From: Tausonia pullulans
Taxonomy: Eukaryota; Basidiomycota; Tremellomycetes; Cystofilobasidiales; Mrakiaceae
NCBI GenBank assembly: GCA_951802195.1
Contig: OX637629.1
Location: 744,001-808,000 of the forward strand
DNA length: 64,000 bases
Direction: 5' to 3'
The notes beneath the pieces are model-generated. The model worked only from the letters and a program-made list of their open reading frames with translations, had not been told where the DNA came from and made no database searches. Made by a program: the position numbers and the translations under genes. Below are positions 45,753 through 56,597 of the stretch, piece after piece; within the stretch, counting starts at the first letter, position 1; every line of letters starts with the position of its first letter.

Positions 45753-48241
45753 ATGTCCAAGTCGGTTCTCGCAGGCCTGCCGGCCTACATCCCCAGGGAG
45801 TTCCTTCCTTCGCTCCCCGTCCTTGCCCTCGGCATCTTCCTCGGTCTCCCTGCGCTCGCCGTCTTCCTCAACGTGTCGTACCAGCTCTTCTGGCCCAAGG
45901 ACCCAACGCTTCCTCCCGTACGCAGTGGCCCGCTCTCTGCCTGAAGGATGTTGCCCACTGACAGGGTTGTTGCCCCTACCAGGTCGTCTTCCACTTCTTC
46001 CCCTGGATCGGGTCCGCTGTCTGTCCGTGCTCCCACTCGCTCTGCTCTGCCTCGCCGCTTTGGCCGCATGGGGCGTGGCTGACATCCCTGCCCAATCCTC
46101 CCTTGCCACTCCTCGCCTGCACTGCCCGGCCTTTGCCCTCTTTCTCTTCTCTTCTGGCCCCTGGGTTCTGCTTCCTTTTGTCGCCTCTAAGCGTACGGCA
46201 TGGACCCCTACGCCTTTGTCTTTGCCCAGCGCGAGAAGGTGAGGGGTGTGGCCCACGCGCGCCCGACGCGTTCTCCCCAGTCCCTCATTCGCTGCTGACA
46301 GGACGCCGCCACTCCCCAACTTCTCCTTAGCACGGAGACGTCTTCACCTTCATCCTGATCGGTCGCAAGATGGTTGTCGCCCTTGGACCCAAGGTAAACT
46401 TCTTGCTCGCAGGAGGCAGGGCGGGAACCAGACAGATGCATGCCGGAGTGGCTGACCGTCGTTCTGCTCCTGCTCTGCTCAGGGAAACGACCTCATCCTT
46501 GGTGGCAAGCTCAGCCACGTCTCTGCTGAGGAGGCCTACACTGTGAGTTCAGCATGGAAGACGTGGGGCCGCGGTGGCTCTGGCTCCATGTCTGCGCCGG
46601 GACCGAAGGATGGGGAACGCCTCGACTGACCCTCGGCCGGGCTTAAACAGCACCTTACCACCCCCGTCTTCGGCAAGGACGTTGTCTACGATGTCCCCAA
46701 CCACGTCCTCATGGAGCAGAAGAAGTTTGTCAAGTTTGGACTCTCGCTCGAGAACTTCAAGGCGTACATCCCCATGATCATCGACGAGGTTGACCTCATG
46801 CTCCGGACCGACAAGTCGTTCGACACCTATCGCGAGGACGAGGGCAAAGCCGCCTCCACTTGGGGATCCTTCCCGGCGCTCAAGACGACCTCGGAGCTCA
46901 CCATTCTCACCGCCTCGAGGACTCTCCAAGGCCGTGAGGTCCGCGCCGCGCTCGACAAGACGTTCGCTCACAAGGTACGTTAGCCCTGGGTGGCTCCCTG
47001 ATCAGCGGACGTACTGACCGAAGAACACACCATATGTACAGTACGAGGCTCTCGACGGAGGCTTCACCCCGATCAACTTCCTCTTCCCCAACCTCCCGCT
47101 CCCTTCCTACCGGCGCCGTGATAAGGCTCAGCGGGAGATGTCTGAGTTCTACCTTGACATCATCAAGAAGCGCAAGGAGGGCCTCGGCGAGCACGAGCAC
47201 GACATGATTGCCTCGCTCTCCGACCAGACTTACAAGGACGGCCGCCCGCTCACAGACGTTGAGATCGCCCATATCATGTGAGCACGACGACAACGCAGCA
47301 TTCTCATTTCAGTGGTGAGGCAACCAATGTATACTGATGTGACGTTCTCACCTCAGGATCGCTCTTCTCATGGCCGGCCAGCACACTTCGGCGGCCACCT
47401 CGTCCTGGGTCCTTCTCGAGATGGCCAGCCGCCCCGACATCTGCCAGTCACTCTACGAGGAGCAGGTCCAAATCCTCGGCCAGCCGGACGGCTCGTTCCG
47501 CGAGCTCGAGTACGACGACATCGCCCAGCTCAAGGTCCTTGACTCTGTCATCCGCGAGACTCTCCGGATCCACGCCCCGATTCACTCCATCTTCCGCAAG
47601 GTCATCCAGGACCTTCCTGTCCCCACCTCGCTTGCGGCCCCCTCGGAGAATTCGGCGTACATTATCCCCAAGGGCTACTTCGTCATGGCCTGCTCCGGTG
47701 TCGCCCAGATGGACCACCGGATCTGGCAAGACCCCAAGACCTGGGAGCCGACCCGCTGGACCGACAAGGAGGGCTTCGCTGCGAAGGCTGGTGCCCAGTA
47801 CGACAATGTCACTGAAGGCGAGACCGTCGACTACGGATTTGGAGGTAAGAGATATAGCTCTGGCGGACAGCCCTGACTGCATGCTGGCTCGAGCCCCAGG
47901 CTGATCATCCCTCGCTTCCTTCTTCGTAGCCATCTCCAAGGGTACCCAGTCGCCTTACCAGCCGTTCGGTGCCGGTCGCCACCGCTGCATCGGAGAGTCT
48001 TTTGCCTACGTCCAGCTCTCGACCATTGTCTCGACGCTCATTCAGCGGATCGAGTTCAAGCTCGAGGGACCGGTCCCGCAACCCAACTACGAGGTGCGTT
48101 TCTACCTCCCTCGCTCTCTCCTACTCACTCTCCCCTCCCGCTGATCATCTTGGGCTATGCACGCGCATCTAGACGATGATTGTTCTTCCCAAGAAGCCCG
48201 ATACCATCAAGTACCGGCGGCGCAGCAACACCAAGGCATAA
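45753..48241 (+). CDS. ERG11: Sterol 14-alpha-demethylase, cytochrome P450 51
   Basis: The ER-membrane P450 removes the 14-alpha methyl of lanosterol/eburicol in ergosterol synthesis and is the azole target. An N-terminal membrane anchor (SLPVLALGIFLGLPALAVFL) is followed by the hinge KDPTLPPVVFHFFPWIGSAV and SYGMDPYAFV. The B-C loop has FGKDVVYDVPN with the conserved Tyr, then LMEQKKFVKFGL. The I-helix motif is LLMAGQHTSAATSSW. K-helix ExxR is in IRETLRIHAPIH, and the haem loop is PYQPFGAGRHRCIGE with the axial Cys. The product ends RRRSNTKA at TAA 48239-48241. About nine introns are present, including one of about 160 nt after WIGSAVS. No resistance-type change is obvious in the YDVPN region. 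Identity is certain. Confidence 0.97.
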
Positions 48242-49502
48242 GGGAGCTCGGCTGACGCACGCATCACGTGGCGCAGACCGTTTTTGGTTAAGAGAGAAGG
48301 GCGAAGGGGCGATAGGGGAGGAGAGAGACTCATACTGTAGACCTCGCATATCTGGATTCATTTTCTCGGCTTTTTCGGACTCCTCTACGCGACCACGCCG
48401 TGATCCCACGCTTGGACGGATGAAGGTGGGACTGCTGTGCTGTGGTTTTTTTTTGCCAGTGCCGAGATCTCTCAGATTGTGGCCATTCATGGGTGGCGGC
48501 GGGGCACAATAAAATCAGTAGCCAGCGCTGGCGATGGCTGCTCTTGTGCTACTCAAAAGCTAGATGTCGGAGCCACCGCCGCGTTGGGTCACTCACAGTC
48601 AGTCGGCATCAGCCGGAGGGGGCGATCTTCGATTGGCCGCCAATGGCACGCTGGGCTCGATCTGGGCCTCCTGCTTTCCCTTCATCAAACACCCGGTGGC
48701 TGGTCAGCGACTTTTGCCGGCGTTCCACGATTGCCGAGTGCCTCAGTCTGTCTCATGAGTGAACACGAAAAACCTACGTCAGGGGGATCGACAGACACAC
48801 GCGAGCGATGATCGATGTTTGGCGACAAGAGCCTCGACCCGTTCCAGAAGTGCGGCGCGGTGAGCCAACAAAAAAACGTGTGTATCTTCCTCTGTTGACT
48901 TCAGAGGCTTATGAACTTGCGAATATTCTCATCCAAAGGGTTCCGGAAAGTGCCAGGTCCAAAGTGACTAGTGAGGGGCGGAAAAATTGAGGGGGCAACA
49001 AGGTGGTCTGAAGGTTCGTCCTCGCTGTCTCGGATACGATCGATCGTCTTGTTTCAGGCAGCTTCCCGCTGACGTCCGTTTCTCCTCCCTCCGATCCTCC
49101 TCTCGGGACTAAATGATAACTGGGCGCAAACAACCTGGCCCTCTCGATTTCTGCTGTCAGTCTTCCCTTCGACGTCCAGCCTCCTCTCACTTTCTTCCCT
49201 TTCTCGCTCGCTTGCTTGCTTCGACCCCGGCGGCTTCGCCCCTTCATCGTCGCCCCCTTTTACTCCTTCCTTGCCTTGTACCACCTTCTTTTGGTAAGCT
49301 CGTTATCCAATCATCAGACCAATGGCCGACCTCACCCTTGAACGACCTTCTAACGACTCCCTCTGCTCTCACCTTTGACCAGCTTTCCGCCTTCAACTTC
49401 AACCAAATCTCTTCTCACCTCTCCGCAAGCAGCCCAGCAAACCACACAACCGAATCGACCTAGAGATTCTTCAACCACCAGCCTGCCCCAGTGTTCCCCA
49501 TC
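48242..49502. other. Gene-free interval
   Basis: 1.26 kb between ERG11 and the next + strand gene. A T run of eight lies near 48446. Frames of up to 124 codons show no motif. The last 350 bp are C/T-rich, as expected for a promoter and leader; a short intron in the leader is possible. Confidence 0.5.
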
Positions 49503-51583
49503 ATGAACTCAATCGCCTCTCTCACCACCGCGTCGGACTTCTCCCCCGTCCGGACTGTCCCGTTCACGCGTTCGCTTCACCGCAAGCCCGTCTCCCTCAG
49601 CGCCGACTTCACCTTCCCTCCCCAGTCCACCTCACCGACGTTCAGCACGAACTCATCGTCCTCCGGCAACCGTATCGAGCTAGAGAGCTACCATTCCTCG
49701 CAGTCCCGCGACGGCCTGTCTTCGCCCGAATCTGGGTGGAGCAGCGCCTACTCAAGCGATTTCTCCGACGCTGGATCGGACGAAGTTAGCTTCGACTCGG
49801 ATGCGGAACACTCTACATTTTCAAGGAAGATGCCTAGGCTCAAGCTATGCCTCAGCGGCGGACGGGGTGGATCACTCGAGGGCCAGCCGCTGGTGCCCAA
49901 CTACTCGCGCTCGCTCAGGCTCGACACCAACGTCCCGTCGACCGTCTCGCTCTCAAACTCCGCCGCTGATGAGGATCAGTTCGCCGACGCAATTGAGAAC
50001 AAGAGGAGGAGGTCCACCCGGTCTGAGTTCGATACCGTCCAAGGTGCATGGTTTTTTTTTCTTCTTTTGCTTTTGTCCGACATGTGCCTCACCGCCCACG
50101 CTGACTTGAGCTATTACCACCAGTCCCCATCTTTGGCAACTCGATCCAGCGCTCCCGGCGTCTCGTGTCGAGTGATTTTGATTTTGAAGTTAACGTCGAC
50201 GAGGCCTTCTTCGCCGTTCCCCCACCGACGGCCGTCGACCTCGCCTGTTCGTTCTCCACGACTTCGTCCGACTCATCTGGCTCGGCGCCCTTCACGCTGG
50301 CGCCCAAGGCGTCTCTCACGATCAAGCCGATCCCTCTCGTCGTTCCGGCTTCCGCCCCCATGTCCCGGGGTGGGACCTCATCCTCGACTTCCTCGAGCAT
50401 CAGCGCTGGTGGTTCACGTCGGCGCATCAAGGCCGATCAGTTCCGCGATGAGTTCGCTGAGATGGCAGCCGACGAAGTCCAGGAGTACATCCTGCTCACC
50501 GAGGCCGATCCCGCTGGACCCGCCTCTCCTTTCGAGGTCGACGCTCACCTTCTGATGAAGGATATCGAGAACCTCGCTCCGCCTCAGTCCCAGACGCCCG
50601 CCACCCACCCGGCCCACTCACGGACCTCGGACGTGCAGCTTGCCTCGAAGAAGAAGGTCGGTGGCCTCAAGAAGCGCTTCGCCTTCTCCTCACTCGCCAC
50701 CTCCTCCTCTCCCCGGCATTCTATCAGCTCTCAGTCCTCGACACAGACGCCTACCGCACCCGCCGTCGACGACAAGCAGCCGCCGCTCCTCACGACCCTT
50801 CACACGACCGCGACTGCGCACGCCCTCTTCCAGACTCTCGCATTCTCCTCGCTCTCAGGGAAGAAATCTCCCATGAACCCGGCTGCATCTGGTCGCGCTC
50901 TCTCAACCGCCGCCCCTGCCTATCACACGGCTCATCGAGACGCCGCCTCTGGCCAGCGGCCTCTCGGTCTCCGTGAGCTGCGCGAGGTCCAGTTGGCCGC
51001 GCTCGTCCTCGAGTGCGACGCCCGTCGGCCGGTTACGGTCAAGCATGTTTCGAGAAGGCTCCCAAGGAAGGCCATCTCCCCCGAGGATCTCATACTCGCG
51101 TCCGAGTCATTGAGGTCGTCGTCGGCGAGTGCATCCGCCTCGTCCTCTATGGCGACGCTTCACTTTGCATCGATGTCATCGCCCGAAACTTTTATCTGCA
51201 AGCCGCAGAAGCCTACCATCGGAGACTCCGTACCCTCTCAGCCGGCCTTAGGTCACTCGCCGTCTTCGGAGACCATCAGCGCTGCGGTCTTCGCCTCTCT
51301 CGCCAGCAGCCAGCGACGACCCCCTTCCCTGAGCTCGAGTCACGTCCGCTCGCCCTCATCCACGGCTTCGATCCCGCTTGCCTCGATTACGAACTCGAAT
51401 GTGTTCGTTTCCGCGCCGACTCCATACAAGGCGTTGGAGGCCGACCAAGTCTTTTTCCAGGACTGCGGTATGGACTCTCCTCTTGTGGCGCTTGCTAGGC
51501 AGACCGCCACAACACAAATGATCCGTGGCTCAAGGAGCCTATCTCTGTGTCCACCGGGATCGCGATCTGAACCTCTCTTCTAA
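49503..51583 (+). CDS. Uncharacterised serine-rich protein
   Basis: I do not recognise this protein of about 670 residues. The ATG at 49503 (MNSIASLTTASDFSPVRTVP) begins a Ser/Pro/Thr-rich first exon with an acidic Ser/Asp patch (SDFSDAGSDEVSFDSDAEHS) and a basic RRRS. One intron (about 50045-50124) leads to a single long exon. Ordered-looking islands are RRRIKADQFRDEFAEMAADE with VQEYILLTEAD (about residues 265-295) and LGLRELREVQLAALVLECDA with RRPVTVKHVSRRLPRKA (about 450-490). The rest is Ser/Ala/Thr low complexity. The second island looks helical and basic. Overall composition suggests a regulated, phosphorylated cytoplasmic or nuclear protein; no membrane segment, no enzyme motif. The stop is TAA at 51581-51583. 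Coding is likely because of the long frame and the in-phase intron. Confidence 0.72.
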
Positions 51584-52269
51584 TCATCATTTCCCTTTTA
51601 CTTCGCCCTACTATCTGCTGCTTCTGCTCTTCTTCCCTTCCACGCTGTCGTCGTCCTGATCTGTCTTGTCTATCTGCTCCTCGCTCTGCTATTTTTGCTT
51701 CCTTGCTCTCGCTCTTGTCAATTCTGCACATCCCTCGCTCTATCTACGTCTTGCTACTACCTGATCTTTTCGTTTGTTTGCCCCCAAATTTTGTTTCGTC
51801 TCCTCCCGTTCCTATCAATCCTTTATACCATTTCTCCTTCTTTTCTTTGCTGATCAACGCACGTTCCTGCCTTCTCCCACTTCCGAGTGACACAAGAAAG
51901 TTATAATGGGGACTGTGCGTCTAGGACCAAAGCTCTGAGCAGGCGTTTGCTGTATCGCTGCAGGTCAAGCAGGATCGATTTCGCGGGGGCGAGCCTACGT
52001 CTTTTAAGCGAGCACACGACTCACTGAATTGCGTTTAAAGCTATGCCAGCATGAGCGCCTAAAGTGAGGCATTCTGATCCTGGGCGTTGCGCGTGATTTC
52101 AGCCGGCGAAACTAGCAGGCCAGAGACAGACCACGACGACTCGAAATGAGTGCTCCGGCGAGTCCGGGCGAGTCCGGACGCTGTCTATGTTTCTCCTGCC
52201 TCCCTCCCCCTCTTCCCTCTCCGCCGTCCTCAAGTCAACCACCACCCTCTTCTTCACTCTCTTGGTGCA
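51584..52269. other. Gene-free interval
   Basis: 686 bp, strongly C/T-rich to about 51900 (probable 3' UTR of the serine-rich gene), then a mixed stretch leading to the next start at 52270. No motif-bearing frame seen. Confidence 0.5.
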
Positions 52270-53552
52270 ATGTCCTCACCGCCACCTTCTCTTCCGACCG
52301 AGCTCGCTTTCCTTTCCCTCTTCCCGCCCTCCGATTCCGACGATGGCTCGGAAAATGAGTTTGAAAGCGAGGCGCCCAAGAAACTCTCGTCGCGTGAGGA
52401 GCGGATCCAGCGGGCCATTGAAGAGGGCAAGAAGGCATATGGGTGGGACCAAGCAGAGACGCGTTTCGGGGTGCGTTCCGTCCTCTCAACTAGGATGATG
52501 GTGCTAGAGGGGGGTGGGGAGGGCATGGCCTACAAAGCTTCGAGGCGAACTGACAGACCTCTTCCCGGACGACGCGTGCGCACCGCAGTGGTATGCGGAC
52601 GATTCATTACTGAGCAAGAAGAGCCAGCAAGGCAAGATCCCCCAGAAGAACAAAGGTGTGTTATCGAGATGAGCCTGAGGCTTTCGCTCCCTGCATCATG
52701 CCTAGATTGACTGACGACGCGTCATGGTATGCAGTCTTCCTTGCCCAGTCGCTCTACGCCCGCCGATTGTACGCCGAGTGTCTGGCGCTTTGCAAGGAGC
52801 TTCTAGCTATCGACGGGTTTGACGAGCGTGATGTCACGGACATGGCGCTGCGATGCTGCAAGCGGCTTGGTGATGGCGATTCTGGGGAGGAGCTTGCCAG
52901 GCACTGTAGGTCCAAGGTATGTTTGCTCCTTCGCTCTCGACTTTCTGGCTTGCTTGCCTTGTGCATTGGACTAACAAAGTGAGTCGTTACGCAGTGGATC
53001 ACGACGCCTTATCTTGCCTACTCGTCGGCAGAGGCTTTCTTGCTCAAGGAGCTTTACAGCGGTTCGTTGCCTTCCACATACCGCCACAGCGCTCTCGCAT
53101 CCTGAAGCCAGACTCTCTCTGCCCCATAAGAGGCCTTGAAGGCCATCCTCTGCGCCATATCTTCCCGGTCTCTCCAGCATCCTTACCTTGTCCTCCTTGC
53201 CCGCATCCTCCACCTCTGGTCCCCAACCTCTCCTTCTGCGGCCCGTCTGTCTGTCGATGCCACTCGCCACGCCGATCGCCAACTACCCCAGTTCAGTTAT
53301 CCTATTTTTGGCACAGTAGAGAGTCGTAAGCCGGAACGGCATGCCCTCGTCAAGTTCGAGGAGGGTCATGAGCCATTGGTCAGCGGGGCGGAACTTGACC
53401 GGCTTGGCCATGAACTAGGGTTGGATACCAAGGGACTTGGGCGATTCCAGGCCGTCTGGGGTAAGCTGAGCAAGGTGGACCTCAGAGCTGCTGGAGGGGA
53501 AGGTCAGGTGGAGGAGGATGAGGACGAGGACGGAGGGGTGCGATGCCTTTGA
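52270..53552 (+). CDS. Uncharacterised protein with helical (TPR-like) core
   Basis: Family not recognised. The spliced product is roughly 300 residues: an acidic N-terminus (MSSPPPSLPTELAFLSLFPP, SDSDDGSENEFESE), a basic helix KKLSSREERIQRAIEEGKKA, the block DLFPDDACAPQWYADDSLL, and then paired helices FLAQSLYARRLYAECLALCK, RDVTDMALRCCKRLG, WITTPYLAYSSAEAFLLKEL and AILCAISSRSLQHPYLVLLA. Their spacing is like tetratricopeptide repeats. The C-terminus is acidic (EEDEDEDGG). Four or five exons join in phase; one acceptor is a plain AAAG before LRGELTDLF, so that join is less certain. The conserved-looking core suggests a real scaffold or adaptor protein. Confidence 0.65.
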
Positions 53553-54232
53553 GCGTCGAAGCTGTGCTGATGAGTATGACGATACAGTATCACCGAGTCA
53601 TATTAAATTGCCTGATCAAGAACCCTGTCATTCTTCAACAAAGCTGTAGCAGCTGGAGGGAGAGGAAGAGGAATCTCGCATGGACCACCGGAACCATCTC
53701 CGGTGTGATCAACCGGAGTTATCTCCGGTGCGATCGCTACTCCTTTCCGTAAAATCGCTTGCTAGCCTGTCGTTGCCCACCGCTTACCGTAGGACCGAGA
53801 ACACGTAGCCCCTGTCCTGCGTCAATCTAATAACTTTGTTCAGGTTCATTTCTGGTGTGATCAATCGGAGGTATCTCCGATGGGATCGCGATCCCTTTCC
53901 GTTAAGCAGCTCGCTGGCTTGATGATGACCGCCCCTTGCCACAGAACCGAGAACACGCAGTCTTTGGTCCTGCGTGAACTTCATACCTTTGTTTCCATTC
54001 ATCTCCGCCGTTCGACATCCTGCATCTCGTGATGCATTTTGAGCCTCGGTCCATTTCGGCGTGTGTCTCTTTTTCTCCCTCCTAAATACCGGTCTTTTTC
54101 TCATTGAGTTGCTCTCCATCCTCCATCAGTCAGCCTTCTCCCATACCTCTTGTCCCCCCCCGGCCGACTAACGATCCTGTCCTTGGCTGGTCTTCTATCT
54201 TCCGTATTAGATCGAACTTCAAGCGAACAAGC
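53553..54232. promoter_or_regulatory. Upstream region of the GH79-type gene
   Basis: 680 bp holding the diverged tandem repeat described next and, near 54080-54115, a CTAAATACC stretch and C/T-rich sequence before the ATG at 54233. Confidence 0.5.
53695..54000 (+). repeat. Two diverged 152-bp tandem repeats with a conserved palindrome
   Basis: Copy 1 (53695-53846) begins CATCTCCGGTGTGATCAA; copy 2 (53847-53998) begins CATTTCTGGTGTGATCAA. They share in order CGGAG-N-TATCTCCG, CCTTTCCGT, ACCGAGAACACG and GTCCTGCGT, with many substitutions between. A third start (CATTCATCTCCG) follows at 53997. The palindrome CGGAG(T/G)TATCTCCG is kept in both copies; copy 1 also has CTCCGGT-GTGATCA-ACCGGAG. 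CGG/CCG inverted pairs are the kind of site bound by Zn2Cys6 factors. Confidence 0.8.
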
Positions 54233-56463
54233 ATGTTGTCCACTCTCTCATCGCTTCAGGCGCTCTCCATCATCCTGTTCGCGGGCCCAGCCCTCTCGGC
54301 CGGTGTCGTGCCTGGGATCCCCGTCGGCCCTCCGCCTTCGAATGTCTCTCAGGCACTCGACCCGAGGCTCGTCTCGTTCAGCTTCGAGCCCGGCTTTATC
54401 AACGAGTTCCTCGGCAACACCACCTCCCCGAACAAGCTCATTCTGGGACTGCTCTCTGAGATTGAGAAAAGGACAGGCGCTCTAGGCTTCCGTCCTGGAG
54501 GGATCACAGCGTGAGATCTCGTGGATGGCGTTACCTTTTCGTGTTGTGTTTGTGGCTGACTTTTGCTTTTATTCTGGACCGTTTCCCAGGGACTCGACGA
54601 TTTACAACGCGTCCCTTGGTCCTGTCCTTGTCCGGGACACTAACCCGTCCGGTGGCATTTACCGGACGACGTACGGGCCCGAGTACTTTGCGTCGATAAA
54701 CCTCCTCCCCAACACCACCCAAGTCGTTTTCGACCTCAACTTTGGCAACGACAGCTACCCCATCGCACTGGAGGAGGCTCGGGCAGCAATTCAGCATTTG
54801 GGCTCCAAGCTGGAGTACTTCGAGCGTCAGTACATTTATTTTCCCTCCCTAGCTGTGCCACGCTGAAATTGGAACGATGCACTCATCATCCCTTTACCAG
54901 TCGGCGTGAGTTCCTCGTGCTTCCATACGAACATCGTCGTTGATGCTGACGCAAATTTTGTAGAACGAGCCGGACCAATATACCGCGAAGGAACGCAACA
55001 TCTCGACTTGGGGTCCTCAGGCGTACACGCAAGAGTTCAACGTGAGGAAGGAATCGTTAACGCGTGCGATGTCAAGACCTGCTGACTCTGCTTTCCCGCT
55101 CGTCCAGACTTGGTCCACCAACCTGACCTCCGACTTGGGCCTGCCCAAGCATTTCTTCCAGGCCGGAGCCATGGGTAGGCACAGTCTCCTCAGGAGCAAG
55201 GGGGAGTCTTCGCTTGCGCTGACCTTGTCGCAGCCGACGACCCCGGCGCTACGCCGTTCACCACCGAAAGCTTTGTTGAGGCCGGAATCGACGCCGAGAA
55301 CATCGGAACTTTCAGCCAACACATGTATCAGTACAGCACTTGCGAACCTGGATACAAAGAGGTTTCGTCAGCGAACGGTGAGTTTGCGATGTTCTGCTCA
55401 TTCCCGCTGCCGGGGTCGGACGTGAAGTGACACCCTTGGAAACAGTGCTGGCGGATCACAAGAACGTCACGACCTATGTCGATCTATGGAAGCCTCAGAT
55501 CGCTGCCGCGCAGAGCGTTAACGCCACGCTCGTCATTGGTGAGTCATCTTTTCCGTTCTATCATTCACCCCGGTACACTGACTGCTTTCCTATCACGCAC
55601 AGGCGAGTTCAACTCCGTCTCGTGCTCGGGCAGGCAGAATGTCTCCAATACCTTCGCACAGGCGCTGTGGTCAGTCGATTTTATTATGTCAATACGCCGA
55701 GGAGGGCTATCACTGACTCTTTCGCTTGCTCCAGGCTTGCGGACACCATCCTGTACTCAGCGTCCATCAACATCAAGCGGATGTACAGCCACCAAGGCGC
55801 TACCCTACTCCTTCAAAGCTCCGACCAGGCCAACTCCGCGGGATACTCGTGGTACGACGCCTTCTACCCGCAAGCCTCGTCCCGCAACGGACCTGCGGGA
55901 GCTACGCCCTCGTACGCGGGGTACCTCCTTGTGGCCGAGGCTGTCTCTCGTACGGCCAACACTTCCCATCTGGGCTACTACCCCCTTGAATCCCACCCCT
56001 CCCTCGCTATCTACCCCATCTGGGACTCAGCCTCCCGGCCTGTCGCCCAGGGTCCTGCCAGGATCGTTCTCCTCAACATGGGCGGCACGAACGAAACCGC
56101 TCTCTTGCCGGGCTCGGAGCGGGAAGTCTCAAGCGACTCAGGTCGCCAAGCTTGGAGAACCAGAACTCAACCCTCGTGACTTGGGCGGGGCAGAGCTTCC
56201 AGGAGGGCAAGCCCTCGGGTACAGTGTCCATCGAGACTGTCGCGGCTAACGGAGAGGTGGCCATCAGCGCGTATGAGGGTGTCCTTGTCTTCCTGGGGAA
56301 CACGACCGCGGAGGCCGTAGCCGGTGGAAACGGGACGACGGCCTCTGTGGATGCTGGCAAAGGCAGCAGCAGCTCCACCTCGAGCGCCAGCCGTGGCGCT
56401 TCAATCGCGACCCTGACCCAGATGGGCCTTGCTGTCATCGGCCTGTCGCTTTTCCTCCACTAG
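54233..56463 (+). CDS. Secreted GH79-type glycosidase, C-terminal frame apparently disrupted
   Basis: Fungal GH79 enzymes are beta-glucuronidases acting on arabinogalactan or related glycans. A signal peptide (LQALSIILFAGPALSAG) leads to FSFEPGFINEFLGN and GFRPGGITADSTIY. The acid/base Glu is in FELGNEPDQY and the probable nucleophile in VIGEFNSVSCSG. Many Asn-x-Thr/Ser sites fit secretion. The LGNEP motif is assembled across a 5-nt exon (54901-54905). The C-terminal barrel-associated domain runs to RIVLLNMGGTNETALL; then the family continuation (GLGAGSLKRL..., NSTLVTWAGQSFQEG) appears in another frame. The original frame stops at 56177-56179. The shifted frame ends in a Ser-rich GPI-like tail with a hydrophobic end (MGLAVIGLSLFLH) at 56461-56463. 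No intron can account for the shift, so this is either a one-base sequence error or a real truncating mutation. Confidence 0.82.
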
Positions 56464-56597
56464 TTGGTGGCTAGTTTAAGCCTCATTCGTTTTCCTTCAT
56501 TAGATTGTGGTGGCGAATCCATGGCATGTCGGGTTTATTTCATTAGTTTGTGGTAAATTCATGTCAATCATTACAAACGAGAGTCTGTCTGCCTCCT

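Noticed and set aside
45366-46319. 317-codon minus-strand ORF over ERG11
   Set aside because: No motif, overlaps ERG11 exons and introns, Arg/Gly-rich composition typical of GC-rich antisense frames.
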